Positions 32,480-44,119 of a stretch of 64,000 bases of DNA are shown piece by piece; positions within the stretch are counted from its first letter, which is position 1, and each line of letters begins with the position of its first letter. The stretch covers positions 2,322,001 to 2,386,000 of the forward strand of contig WPIO01000049.1 of the NCBI GenBank assembly GCA_009760855.2, written 5' to 3'. The position numbers and the translations under genes were made by a program. The stretch comes from Cristatella mucedo (lineage: Eukaryota; Bryozoa; Phylactolaemata; Cristatellidae). The notes under the pieces are model-generated. The model saw nothing but the letters and a program-made list of their open reading frames with translations. It ran no database searches and was not told where the DNA came from.

Positions 32480-33050
32480 GTATAATAATAATCATAACAA
32501 TATTAGTAACACACTTGATAAAGCGCCCTCAGAAAACTTAATCACTTTCTGTGTGCTTTGCAATTGCTGCAAAGGAAACGCGATCGAATGGTTTGTGGTA
32601 GCATGCTCAATAAACAACAAGATAAACATGGTTAGAGGTAACATGCTCAGCGTCAGCATGCAAATATGGTTAGTGGCAGCATGCGCAGTGTCAGCACTCA
32701 TACGCACATAAAGGTTGAATCACAGGGATCCACTGAATCCTGTGATAAATAGGTGCGTTTTTAGTTCCTTTTTAAACGTGGTCCAGGTAAGGAATGTCGC
32801 GACGTAAGTCGGGAGTGAGTTCCCGGCTTTGAGAGCAAACGAACTAAAGGGACGGTCTCCAAAGGATTTGAGGTTTGTACGAAGTATAGGTAAACATTTA
32901 CATTCGGGAAAGCAAATGATATGATGCTTAGCCTGGTGGATGAATAGATCTGACAGGTAGGCTGGAGCCAAAGAATGAAGGGACCTACAAGTGAGTGGCA
33001 AACCCTTGAAGTCGATGCACTGCTTGACTGGGAGCCAGTGCAGGTCATTT
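32480..33050 (-). mobile_element. LINE-A 3' part just upstream of the minus channel gene
   Basis: The tail begins at about 32484 (AATAATAATCATAACAATAT, then ACACTTGATAAAGCGCCCTC) and the coding remnant (SLHSLAPAYLSDLFIHQAKH; NLKSFGDRPFSSFALKAGNS) extends to about 33050. The tail end lies only about 200 bases upstream of the channel start codon. Confidence 0.75.
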
Positions 33051-33289
33051 CCGTTTGGTTATTAGTTGCATGCAATGCGCTCGTAAGTTTTTGGTAGCTA
33101 CGAGGAGAAAAAACAAAGGTGCTTTGTCTCCGGGTGGCTACGCGATGTATTGTGAAATATCTTACTGCGTCAGTGCCGAACAGTCACACGTCTTTGTGCC
33201 CCTCATGCTGGAAAATCCCGATAACGTTATCGCAGATGACGCGCACGTACCTGAGGTCACTCCAAAACGTCGCTCCAGTCTGGTTTAAG

Positions 33290-34765
33290 AGATAATTACT
33301 CTCGAGTCGGCATTGCCTCGGGTTTAAAAAACAACCTACTAAGGAACGCAGACTTTGGTAGAGCCTCTCTACTTGCTTTGCTCGATCTTTCTGCAGCTGC
33401 TGATACTATCGATTATCGAATCCTTCTTGATCGCCTTTCAGCTCGCACGGGCATCACTGGCGCTGCACCGCTGCAATGGTTTACGTTTTGTATCAGCGGG
33501 ATACTCCAGAGTATTGATGTGATGGACAAAGATCATTCAATGGAACCTTTTAAGCATGGGGTACCTCAGGACTCCGTGCTAGGTCCGGTTATTTTCACGG
33601 TTAACACTCTCCCTCTTGCCGACGTGATTGCCAATCACAATCGATGGCTTCTCTTTCTACGCGGATGCGCACTCGGTTGCACATTTGCTTTGATGCCTTT
33701 CATCCCTCCAGCACGTCGAATTCTCTCAACTTCCTCGCTGCGTGCATTAATGTCATCAGCGCCTAGATGGCAGTAAAATTTCTTAAACTGAATGATGATA
33801 AAGCCAGCTTACTAGTTATGGAAAAAACAAGTGTGATTCAGAAACTGGAAAGGCTAATGCTCAAAATCGGCCTTGCCAGCATATATCCTGTTGAATCTGC
33901 GAAATCCAGGTGCCCCACTCCGAAGTGACCTTTCATTAAGCGACTAGACCAGCTCCACAATCAAGTCTGCCTACTTTTAGCTACATAAGATTGCTAAAAT
34001 TCAGGCTTGTTCAGGCAGGGGTATCACATCTAAAGTGGTCCATGTATTTGTGGCATGCCGTTTTGACATCTGTAGCTCACTGCTTGCTAGTCTACCAGCT
34101 TGTGCAATCAATCAGGCGCTTGGAGCTAGTGCGAAAATCTGCAGCTAGAGGTGTCTGTCGTGTGTGGCGCAGTTGCCAAATCACTCTACTTCTCGCCGAC
34201 CTGCACCGGCTCCCAGTCAAGCAGCACACCAACCTAAAGGTTCCGACACTCAGTTATCACTCAGTTATAGGTCCCTTCATTCTTTGGCTCCAGCCTACCT
34301 ATTAGATCTACTCCCCACCAGGCTAAGCATGGTACCACCTGCTTTTTGGAATTTAATAATTTAGCTATACCTCATGCGAACCTTAAATCTTTCGGATACC
34401 GTACTTTTGGTTCGTATTCCCCCAAAGCGTGAAACTCACTTCCGACTTGCGTCAAGGCATCTCCTGACTTGACCAAATTTAAAAAGAACCTTAAAACGTA
34501 TCTATTTGTGACAGCATTTAGTGGGACCATATGATTCATCCTTAAGTGTTCTTATGCGTGCTGACACTGTTTCGTGCTGCCACTAACCATATTTGCATGC
34601 TAAACCTGTGCATGTCACCTCTAACGATGTTATGCTTGTTGATTGAGCATGCTACAGCTAAGCATTTGATCGTGCATCCTTTGCAGCAAATGTAAATAGT
34701 CCAGAAAGAGATCGAGTTTTTCTGAGGGCACTATAAACAATATATTATTCTTATTATTATTTTTT
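33290..34765 (+). mobile_element. LINE-A, reverse-transcriptase part, decayed
   Basis: Contains LLRNADFGRASLLALLDLS, YRILLDRLSARTGITGAAP, KHGVPQDSVLGPVIFTVNTL, then frameshifts through the YADD region. The C-terminal part (RRLELVRKSAARGVCRVWRS), 3' UTR, hairpin tail and (ATT)n follow. It lies back to back with the LINE-A copy at 32480-33050, with 240 unrelated bases between. Confidence 0.75.
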
Positions 34766-34829
34766 TTCTATTCCGCCTTTCTAAGAGAGTAGCATAGCTG
34801 GAAATTCTTGCGTAGTTGTAATGTGCCGC

Positions 34830-34995
34830 ACTGCTTTGGCCCAGTGGTTCCGGTGCTCGCCCCTGACCAAGGTCAAGATAAACGTACGTAATGACCGATG
34901 TCATGGGCTCAAGCCCCATGGCATATGTGCTGCACCTGAATAGAGATTATGTTTTCTTAGGGTGCTATATGAATTCTAATATATCATTATTAATG
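34830..34995 (+). mobile_element. SINE type 2 (LINE-like tail), best copy
   Basis: It has a tRNA-like A box (TTTGGCCCAGTGGTTCCGG), a B box (GGGCTCAAGCCCC), then GCATATGTGCTGCACCTGAA and AGAGATTATGTTTTCTTAGG, ending in an ATATATCATTATTAA-type tail. The last ~50 bases resemble the LINE-A 3' hairpin rather than a poly-A end. Confidence 0.62.
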
Positions 34996-35107
34996 GGATT
35001 AACATCAAGCATCGCTCTAAATACCGACGGTGATTGAAAGAAACGGTAGCATGGCAAAACAGTACAGGGATCCAAGGATCGGTGCATGTGCAAATACCTG
35101 CGGAAGC

Positions 35108-35108
<1 letters not shown>

Positions 35109-35144
<36 letters not shown>
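35109..35144. repeat. (TA)n microsatellite
   Basis: Pure TA run of about 36 bases. Confidence 0.95.
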
Positions 35145-35147
<3 letters not shown>

Positions 35148-35375
35148 ACTAATTAATAAGATACAATACTATAATATTTATATATAATATTTACATAATC
35201 GCTTTCACATGTAACAGGTAAAATAAAGCTGAGAAGATGATTCAGAATCTCAGGAAATATGCTCAAGTTCTCTATATTATTGCACCCTGGTGCTGGGGCA
35301 TTGAAAGAGGTGTAGGTGTACCCTAATAAATATGGACGCACTGTAGATGGATGTCGAAGCAGACCAGCTTGTGTA

Positions 35376-35379
<4 letters not shown>

Positions 35380-35452
<73 letters not shown>

Positions 35453-35513
35453 ATTTATATATATATATATATATATAATGTGTGTGTGTATGTATGTATA
35501 TATATATATAATC
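35380..35513. repeat. Compound GTCT/CT/TA/TG microsatellite
   Basis: Successive GTCT, CT, TA, TG and TA runs, next to the R2/NeSL-like 3' end at 35515. Confidence 0.9.
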
Positions 35514-35514
35514 T

Positions 35515-35630
35515 CTACACATATATACATATATAAAGATTTATTAAAATATTGAATACACGTATATACGTTAGCCGGCTGTGCCCTGCCCTGACTCGCT
35601 TGCTGGTGCCTCCCGCGCCTTCCGGTTCAA
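35515..35630 (-). mobile_element. 3' end fragment of an R2/NeSL-like element
   Basis: The stretch with GTTAGCCGGCTGTGCCCTGC and CGCCTTCCGGTTC closely parallels the 3' UTR of the element at 2130-2190 (GCATTAGCCGGCGGTACCCT, then GGACCTCCCGGTTC). It seems to be a second, almost completely 5'-truncated copy, ending next to a TA/TG microsatellite. Confidence 0.45.
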
Positions 35631-37677
35631 AAAAGCGATTGCATACAGTGCTGCGTCAAACAAGCCGTGCAGCATGGCAATAAGCACATATCTTAAGCAT
35701 AAACTTGCAATGCAATAAACATCGGGGCTGAAAGATTTTACCACGAGAAAGGATTACTACAAAAAGTATTGAATGTTATAAATTGTGCATGCTGCGATTT
35801 TCTTTTTAGTCGATTAGGTATGAAAAAGTCTAAAATTTAACTTTTTTTGCGTTTTAAAGTGAAGTTGGAGAGAGATGTGGATTGTGAAGGATAGTGTTTG
35901 GTAGCAGAATCTGAAAATAAAAAAATTAGCTTAAATTTATATGCACAAAGTATCCCCTGCTGCTAAATGCACTTCAGACACTTCTTCAAAAACAGTCAAG
36001 TTTTGAGACATCCTGCTTTTCGCATAGGCAGACATTAGTCAATCCGCATTCATGAAAATGCAGTGATTTGCGATGCAGTTTGAGCGAAAATTATCCAAGC
36101 CACCTACCTGTTAAAATAGAAAATGAGCATTGAACTGTGAAAAAATTGCTTTACAAGTCCAGCCTTGGGAAACAAACTAAACTCAAAAAAACGTTGGTCA
36201 CCAACGCATGTTATAAATTACCATTAAGACTAGGAGGAATGACTTCACTAGTATTCGTTATTGATATAATGAAAGATTGGAGTGTTAAGGAAGAATTTTA
36301 AAGAAATACCAAAGTCCTGGTCTATTAAAAACGCCGCTGGGAAGACTTTGCTTTCTACTGCGTTACAATATCTTGCATGGTTTTGAACCTTATCAAACAT
36401 ATGGATGTGCATTCTCAAAATAGTATAGCTTAAGCAAGTAATGAATTCTGGGAGAATGACCAATTCGGTTGTTTTATATTCTTAGAGAGGGGTATTCTTT
36501 CAGTATCCATTAAATCTTGTTACTCAGTGCTCGGGCGATGCTGAAAAAATAGTATCCTGAGACAATCAACGAGACTTCATCAGATGCCAGAAATATTTCT
36601 CAGATATTGCACCAGTAGGTGACGCCAGTGAAGAGTTACCATCGACGGCCGCGCCCCCGCTAACGCAGCTCTCGGCACGGTGGCGCGCGGCCGACTCTTC
36701 CGAAGCGGTCCAGTGCGGCATCTGAGAGGAAGCCTGCGCGTCGCGGGTGCCAGGCATGGACAGCGCAGCCTGGGAGAACCGCACTCCACTTGGCATCAGA
36801 GGCGACGTCGCCGAAGCTCTTCCGGGGCCTAGCCGCTGCTTTGCCTTTGCAAGCGCTGCTGAAGCAGCAGCGGCAAGTGGCGGCTCGGTCAAAAGCAGGA
36901 TTGTTTCGCGTCGTTTGAACCAGATTAACAGAATGGGGTTATATTTTGCATGACCTATACAAATCATTGCTCCGCATATGACTTGGGCTTTTTGGCGAGA
37001 GATTTTGTTGGCGAAAAGCCTGCAAAATCTAAAATTTTGAGATATCTTATGCTGTGATGCGCAAATGCTTTGTTCAAGAACTATGTAAGCAGTATAGTGC
37101 TTAGAGTGTCAAAACAGTGTATATTGGGTTAAGACTTTTAGCACCACGTATGTGCAGACCACCGTGCAGTCTGCAATTACGCGGGAATACAAGCACGAAA
37201 AGTGTTTCAAAATAATAATTATTATTCATTTGTATAACTCAAAATAATTTCAAAATAATAATTAATTAATAATTGTGAGTAGCAGCGTGCCTGAGCGTAT
37301 AATTTCAGTATTCTGCTGGACATTGAGATCGTGAAGCAAGACAGTTTGATCACTTGGCTATCAAAAAGCTTCAGAAAAAGTCAAGATATTTTTATTCTAT
37401 GTATTTCTTAAGCACTGCATACTGCCTTGGCCTTTATCTAAAAATAGAGTCTGCTTGAGCTATACTATCATGATTGAGTGTCATCAAATAATTTCGCCAG
37501 CCGCCGGGATATGCAATCCTGATTCTTAGAACGAAATAAAAAATTATCGCTAACTTTGGAAATAGTATTTAAATACAGATCTTCAAGCCCTCTTCGAGTT
37601 AGGCCCTCGTCGCTCTGGAAAACAAAAGAATTATTTTAAAATAAATTCCAAACATTAAAAGTCAACCATTTCTCCCG
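35631..37677. other. Intergenic stretch between repeats
   Basis: AT-rich sequence holding only the GC-rich open frame at 36566-36967. No repeat family was recognised. Confidence 0.5.
36566..36967 (-). CDS. Hypothetical 133-residue open frame in a local GC-rich patch
   Basis: The frame runs from an ATG at 36967 to a TGA at 36566. The middle (36610-36900) is much more GC-rich than the surrounding AT-rich DNA, and the product is Ala/Ser-rich (AAAASAALAKAKQRLGPGRA). A possible acceptor (CTGCTTCAG) and donor (GATGGTAACT) on the minus strand would make it an exon instead. No family is recognised; it may be non-coding. Confidence 0.22.
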   Translation of the reverse strand: MICIGHAKYNPILLIWFKRRETILLLTEPPLAAAASAALAKAKQRLGPGRASATSPLMPSGVRFSQAALSMPGTRDAQASSQMPHWTASEESAARHRAESCVSGGAAVDGNSSLASPTGAISEKYFWHLMKSR

Positions 37678-37864
37678 CCGTATCATAAGAAAGAGGAGGC
37701 GTGCTGTTAAGCACTACCCTAGGGCATCAAAACGGCTTAGGTTTCCTTCTAGATCCCCCATGTTTGATCACCCGACCCCACCAGTCGCAGGGGTGCCGTG
37801 CTACCGGTACTGGCTGTTAGTAAGCTTAACCTTTAGCTATCTTACCTACGAAAGACTTGCGTCA

Positions 37865-38178
37865 GAACATCCCTTGATTTGACCAGATTTAAAAAGAACT
37901 TAAAAACACACCTATTTAGGACAGCATTTAGTGGGTCTCTTTGATTCGTCCTTCATGTGCTTATGCGTGCTGACACTGTGCATGCTGCCACTAACCACAT
38001 TTGCATGCTGACCCGGTGCATGTCACCCCTAACCATGTCATTCATGTTATTTATCAAGCATGATATTACTCGCCATTCAATCGCGTTTCCCTTTGCAGCA
38101 AATGTAAAGCGCCCAGCAAGAGATTGATTTCTCTAAGGGCGCTTTATCAAGTGCATTATTATTATTGTTATTATAAGA
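37865..38178 (+). mobile_element. LINE-A 3' end (left arm of the inverted duplication)
   Basis: CTTGCGTCAGAACATCCCTT to the tail GCGCCCAGCAAGAGATTGAT and (ATT)n. Its 3' UTR variant (CATTCATGTTATTTATCAAG) differs from that of the right arm. Confidence 0.8.
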
Positions 38179-38499
38179 ACTTCCGTATGAAATAGCCAGC
38201 GTCTCTAGGCTGCGTGAAGATATCATTTAGGACAAACCAGCCTGCGAGCTCTACACCAGGCCGGTCAGTAGCCTCTCATACAGGGCCTTCCGGTCTGGAC
38301 CTTCTCTCTGAGAGCAGAGAGAGAAAACAACTCTGCTGCTGCGATTCTAACGACAGTTTCAGTCACTGAACCTTTAAGTTTTGAAGTAAACAATAAAATC
38401 TTCTTCTATAGTGGCTTTCTTGAAGTGTATCGATTGCATTCTCATGATTGACAGCAATGCCAGGGATATCATCGGAGTGCTTGGCGTCATCAGGCGTTG

Positions 38500-38830
38500 T
38501 AATAATAATAATAATAATAATATTGCACTTGATAAAGCGCCCTCAGAGAACTTAATCTCTTTCTAGGCGCTTTACATTTGCTGCAAAGTGATACGCAATA
38601 GAATAGTAAGTAAAATCATGCTTGAAAAACAAACAAAATGAATAACATGGTTAGGGGTTACATGCACAGGGTCAGCATGCAAATGTGGTTAGTGGCAGCA
38701 TGCACAGTGTCAGCACGCATAAGCACATGAAGGACGAATCAAAGAGACCCACTAAATGCTGTCCTAAATAGGTGTGTTTTTAAGTTCTTTTTAAATCTGG
38801 TCAAATCAAGGGATGTTCTGACGCAAGTCT
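38500..38830 (-). mobile_element. LINE-A 3' end (right arm of the inverted duplication)
   Basis: The tail is of the same subtype as at 384 and 13130 (TTGCACTTGATAAAGCGCCC, then AAAATCATGCTTGAAAAAC), continuing into the C-terminal region read on the minus strand. Confidence 0.8.
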
Positions 38831-39005
38831 TTCGTAGGTAAGATAGCTAAAGGTTAAGCTTACTAACAGCCAGTACCGGTAGCACGGCACCCCTGCGACT
38901 GGTGGGGTCGGGTGATCAAACATGGGGGATCTAGAAGGAAACCTAAGCCGTTTTGATGCCCTAGGGTAGTGCTTAACAGCACGCCTCCTCTTTCTTATGA
39001 TACGG

Positions 39006-40534
39006 GGGTTGTATCGCACCACCGCACTTATTACTTGAATATTTTACCTCTGCCTCTAAAGACGACAATCCTTAAGAGATCCGCAGAGCTTGATTTTTCT
39101 TTTAGATCTCGTAGCTCGAAGTAAATAGGACGGTATACTACATCCTGCAGCCCTGGCATCATGCATACAAAGGAGCAAAATACCGCCTTGTTTCTCGCAT
39201 CATTTACTCGTGCTGCATAATTTGTCACATGTGTGCTTGTGTTCGCTGTACTTGTATATGAAATCCCTAAAGAATTGGCAGGCATTACTTCAGAATGTGT
39301 AACTTTCTTTTTTTCAAGAGATTGTATCTCTAAGGGTGCTACAAAAATAATTCATTGTTTCTAATTTAATTGCTCAATTTGTTTTTAGTTGGCTCCCCAG
39401 GCAGCAGGGGCTTCTAGCTCCAAGGTTAAATTTCTATGATTTAGGAAAACCTGAGCTTCAGTGTCGTTAATTATGACGGAATTGATTTGCTTATTGCACC
39501 ATCTGTCTCAGTGGCCACAAGGAAAGACTTGGAATCTCTTTTTAAAACTTGCATTAATATAGAAGGGCAACAATTTCGAAGTGAAATCTTGATTAATGAT
39601 CAGAGTGTTGCTGCTACGTTAGGCTATTTATTTTTTCGCTTAGCTTAAGATCTTTTCTGACTGAGGAGCTCCGTCCAAGACTAAAACGACACATGACACA
39701 TCACATTAACACAAGTGGTGCGTAGGTAAAGCACTAATGATGAAAGGCTCCCTTAATGCACTTCTAGCAACAACATTTACCTACAAGCAGCCGGAAATTG
39801 TATAGCATCCAATCAGCGCTGATTGTAGCACTTACAGCCGCAGCTCGCTGGGCACTATTATCAACAGTGTACGTTATGAATATCGTGGCACTGAGTCACG
39901 ATAGTCGACGATGGGACCGTCTCGAAGAGTATCGGCCGCCGGCTAGTCAGTCAGTTCGACGACGTCATTGTCCAATGACGTATATGCCCGATTCTGATGA
40001 TAACTTGATCATCGTGCCAAAAGTATATGAAACGTTTGATCTATGAGCCTTTTTAGTCGCAAGAATCAGTTCACGTGCTAGAAAAAAACGGTAGAGAACA
40101 TCATGAACTCTTTAGTAAGTTATGATCTCACACCCACAAGCTGAAGTAAACATCTGCTTAAATCAAATAATGCTTTTTGAGACGCACTGCCACTGTAAGT
40201 AAATGAGGATTTAGTTGTCCCACTCATATCCGCTATAATTCCGCAGCCAGAAATAACAGTTACAGCCAGCTTTTAAAGCAAGTCACTTTAGAAGATTTGG
40301 TGCTAATGCCATTGCAGAGCGACTGACTCAGGAATGCTGACTTAGTTTGGAATCAATCTGCTAGTTCTTCTGTGTCTCTCGGTATTGTTTCATAAGATTA
40401 GCCACTAAGCTCTTGTTCACAGCTTATCATCTCGTCTGAGCTTCACTTGCATGGTGTTATATTGATTATATTTCTCTCTCGGCTTGCGATTTTAGAACGT
40501 ATGTACCAACAACTCGAAGTCATGTATTGATGAA
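39006..40534. other. Intergenic stretch
   Basis: A LINE-A- or SINE-2-like hairpin tail remnant occurs at about 39310-39355 (CAAGAGATTGTATCTCTAAG). An 82-residue open frame at 39798-40046 shows no motif. Nothing else is supported. Confidence 0.5.
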
Positions 40535-41150
40535 TTGAAATGTAACGAGTGTAGTTCTTTCAGAGAACGCAATCTCTGTTTATGCACTGAAAGAATGTTG
40601 TAAAGGAGTCATAAAAAAGTTATTGGTGATAGCATGCACAGTATCAGCAGACACAAATACACAAAGGAAGATATTCACACGCAACCAGATAATGCTGAGA
40701 TAAGCAGGTACGTTTTTTAGGCTTTTTTTAAGTTTTGTCATATCGCGCGCTGTAGCGAAACTACTCGGGATGATATTAGGGTTTAGGGAGAAAAAGAAGT
40801 AAAGGCATGATCTACAAAGGACGCTAGATTAGCTTGAGGCACAGCTGAGAGGTTTGAGTTAATAGAGGGGTTTGTGTGCTGCCCATGTTGATTAGGAAGT
40901 AGATGGAACGGAGCAAGAGAACGGAGGGAACTAAAAGTGAATGACAAAGCCTCGAAGTTGATGAGCTTCAATATTGAGAGCCAGCGCAGGTCAATGATGA
41001 GCGATACAATGTCGCAACTGAGACAGTCACGACAGACAAGCCTAGCTGCTGAGTTTTGCACGAGCAGTAAGTGCCTTATTGCACAGGTCAGATGATGATG
41101 TGAGTGATGCACGGAGAAAATAAGACAGATGGACTATAGACTCAAAAATT
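40535..41150 (-). mobile_element. LINE-A-related 3' part, strongly decayed
   Basis: The tail-like GTTCTTTCAGAGAACGCAAT and a 109-residue open piece (40783-41112: LLVQNSAARLVCRDCLSCDI) identify it. Divergence from the other copies is high, so it is an older insertion or a subfamily. Confidence 0.6.
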
Positions 41151-41479
41151 CTGTTCAAACTGTACGATCTTCATCTTGGCAACTTTGTTGCCAAGTTTAA
41201 TCGAAGCTCTAATTTCTGTTCCGATGACATGCAGTAGTAACCATGCTCGAATCTCTACACGTTGTCTAGCATCTCAAAGTTGGTCAATTCTCTGCCACTG
41301 CCATATTTTGCATTGACCACCTCTTCACCTTTGCAGGCAGCATAACTTCTCAAATGTACCGACGACAATAAAACCACATTAATGTATTTGGTTAAATATA
41401 GGGTCGTAGAGAATCTGGGAAATTGAATCACCAAATTAACCGGACAAAATATTCATGCAAGCCTGTGCAGGCACGCAAG

Positions 41480-41760
41480 GAGGCTTATCCAAAAACGTTC
41501 ATTCGCTAGATGATCACATCAGCTCAGCAGTCAAGATCTACTAACGCTCAGCAAAGTAACATAGCCAAAGTTGAGCACGCTTTGACGATAATCCTGCGGG
41601 GTAGGCTAGTTTAACCACATCTCTACCATTGTGGTTGCTCGTCTTCTTCAGATCAAGAGCCTGTAGCTCATCTAGCCGCCGTCTGGTCACACCACCTCGT
41701 CAAAACCAATCAGTTCTAGCGAAAAATGTTGGTAATCCCGTGATTGGAGAGCCTGGCGTT
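41480..41760 (+). mobile_element. Possible decayed LINE-A piece
   Basis: TTCATTCGCTAGATGATCAC, ATCAGCTCAGCAGTCAAGA and TAACATAGCCAAAGTTGAGC parallel the LINE-A stretch encoding LSLDDHxSSTVKS and LLHNIAKI. Beyond that the resemblance fades. Confidence 0.35.
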
Positions 41761-42694
41761 GCTCACCGAATTCACGGAGGCTTGTGAGCCTTTGCATACA
41801 TCTCCAAGCAAGGAGAATCGTAATATGGCGTCACCAAGTATTAAATTAACGCTGAATTAAATTAAAGAGGCGACTTTGCATCGAATAATACTGTTGCCAG
41901 TATACATTGCATTGAAATTCTATAATTCATATGCCAATAAACCACAAATGCTAGTTTCCAAAATCAACCGTATTCTTAACTACTCCAAAGTAAGCATACT
42001 GCCAAGCGATCCAAATAGCGACTCAACACAGCCAGATTGTCTCTAAATTCCTCAGAAGTTGGATGGAACTAATCGGGTACTTTGTCCCATCGTCAATATT
42101 ATTTTCCTGCCTGCCCGACTGCATTCCTTCATAGCCGTGCTCATTTTCTCTCTCCTGCTTCATGCCTGTCTCTGCTAACGTCGTCGTCTTGTTTGTATCC
42201 AAGGCTGAAAATTCCACTTTTGCTCGTCAAAACGTTTTTGCTATGTAGTGCACAGACCTGCTGCTATCCGCCATAAACGGTATTATTGATATTATGACCA
42301 GAGTTATGGGTGAAGTCCTTTTGTCTCTCTCTTTTTTTTTCTCCGAAAACAACGATTTTCAGTTTAATTTATTAAGAGTCTACCCTAAATCTTGAGAATC
42401 TGTGAAACTTTTGTTCAACCTCCTTCTTGACATTGCTATCCGTGACAGCTAAAAGAGTGATGGCTACCAAGCTACCAAGCTATCGCATCAATTGTTCAGA
42501 TCTGCTAGAAAAGTAAAATCGGAGTTTAGAGCTAACCATTCAACCTAACCTTCAGTGCTGGCAATTATAAAACATCCTATAAAAAGACAATCAGGTTTGG
42601 GCCTCTCAGCTCCTTCTCATCGATCTACCAGCAGGGTCAAGGACATGATTGAGCAACAGATCCTTTGAAGTTCGAATAAATAAACCTAAAACGC

Positions 42695-42845
42695 ATTCGT
42701 AGCCTATTACACGGCTCCATTTTCATAGCGGTGGAAGAGTCTTAGAAGCTATCACAGCCACTAGCAGTGGACAACGAAGGATCACCTACTGCAGGGCTCG
42801 AACCCACGACCGCAGCCTTTTTGCTCCAACTAGAAAGAGCAAGTG
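42695..42845 (-). mobile_element. tRNA-derived SINE type 1, diverged
   Basis: The minus strand has GGTCGTGGGTTCGAGCCCTG (B box), GTAGGTGATCCTTCGTTGTC, CACTAGTGGCTGTGATAGCT and a CT/AAGACTCTTCCACCGC body. The A-box part is weak. Confidence 0.55.
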
Positions 42846-44119
42846 CTTCCTTTTCTATAGGCACCTGAATGCTCCCCAAGGCGATCAAGCCACCCAAAAA
42901 CCTTCAATGTTACTTGTGGCATCAGATTAGCATTAGCATCTTTGTGAAACAAAAACACCACGTCGCGTGTCATATCTCGGCAGAATCTCAAGGACGGCAT
43001 CCCGTTATATCGAAGGCCATGCTACTACTAATGGACACTTCGGTTTCTAATGACCAATGAAAAGCCTTTGTAACCATCTCATTCAGCGATTGCTGTCGAG
43101 ATTCAATGAGCTCGACATCCCATCATTCATGCACCATCCAAGACCTGTATTCGGGCCATCCACTGTGATTGCATGACTAGTAGATGCTTACGGGGCACCC
43201 GTATCAAGGAGCCTATCAGCGATGGGTAATATGCAGCTGAGGATAAACAAACAGTGACGAAAGTGTGTATACAGACTTTTTTGATGAACTCTGTGATTTT
43301 GGTTAACTTGCTGCCGAAACCTTGCCCGCCGCTAGCTGTGGGCAGCCAGCTTGCACTCCAGTTGAATTTTTTTCAGCATCGCCACATAGCGTCCATGCTG
43401 CAGTAAAGTGCAAGCTTAGCTGAACTCACATTTCGAATTTCCCGTTGATTCTTGAATTATTGGCAGTTGTGTATTTTACACGACACAGAGCTACGCTATA
43501 AATGAAACCGTTCAGAAGTCGTGATCAGGCACCCCAACGAGATGCAAGCCCCCACATCGACGAGTCAAGATTCAGTTAGTGGGAGCACAAGTCACATGCG
43601 ATGCTGAGATCGCTAATATTTGTATTTATAGACATGTTGCTAACACTTCACTTTCGGGTTAGGCATAGTTTGCATAATCGTGATTTTCGTTTACACGCAA
43701 ATCTTCAAGACACCCGATCCAATTTCTAGTACCTTTCCAGCACCTAGGTGTCGCTGCCGACAGGTCTGCCTGACTCTTGTTGAACGCTTCGGTCTATATA
43801 TTCCGCAATAAGACATCGCTAGCGAACGGACTATCGAACTCAAATGACCCTTTATGACTGGCGATACTGACATAACAAGCTACTGGATGAAGTTGCAACG
43901 AGTCGTAGACGCAACCTGTTCTCGGGCGTTTCCGCTTGATATCCAAATGCAATCACAAGCAATATGGCCCGCACTTGAGAGATTATCCTCCAGATGCGTG
44001 CCCAACGCGAAAATTTGGTCCAGTCAGCGTGCGTCCGGCATTTGTCTGTTCAATATCAGCCTAAGCTCTGGTTTTCATAGCATTGCAAAAAGCAAAGCTA
44101 AAAAAGATGGAGCGGACCT
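42846..44119. other. Intergenic stretch
   Basis: Only short, unrecognised open frames (for example 43854-44150). No repeat family or RNA gene is seen; 41760-42694 is likewise blank. Confidence 0.45.

Larger units (their letters stand above)
37678..39005. repeat. Large inverted duplication with LINE-A ends in both arms
   Basis: Left arm 37678-38178 and right arm 38500-39005 are inverted copies around a ~320-base loop. The outer ~190 bases are not LINE-A (CCGTATCATAAGAAAGAGG, GGCATCAAAACGGCTTAGG, TAGCTATCTTACCTACGAAAG) and look identical in both arms. They are followed by the LINE-A C-terminus and 3' UTR. The inner parts, near the tails, differ clearly between arms. Confidence 0.85.

Noticed and set aside
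32373-32711. 112-residue open frame upstream of the channel gene
   Set aside because: It runs antisense through a LINE-A tail and has no independent coding evidence.
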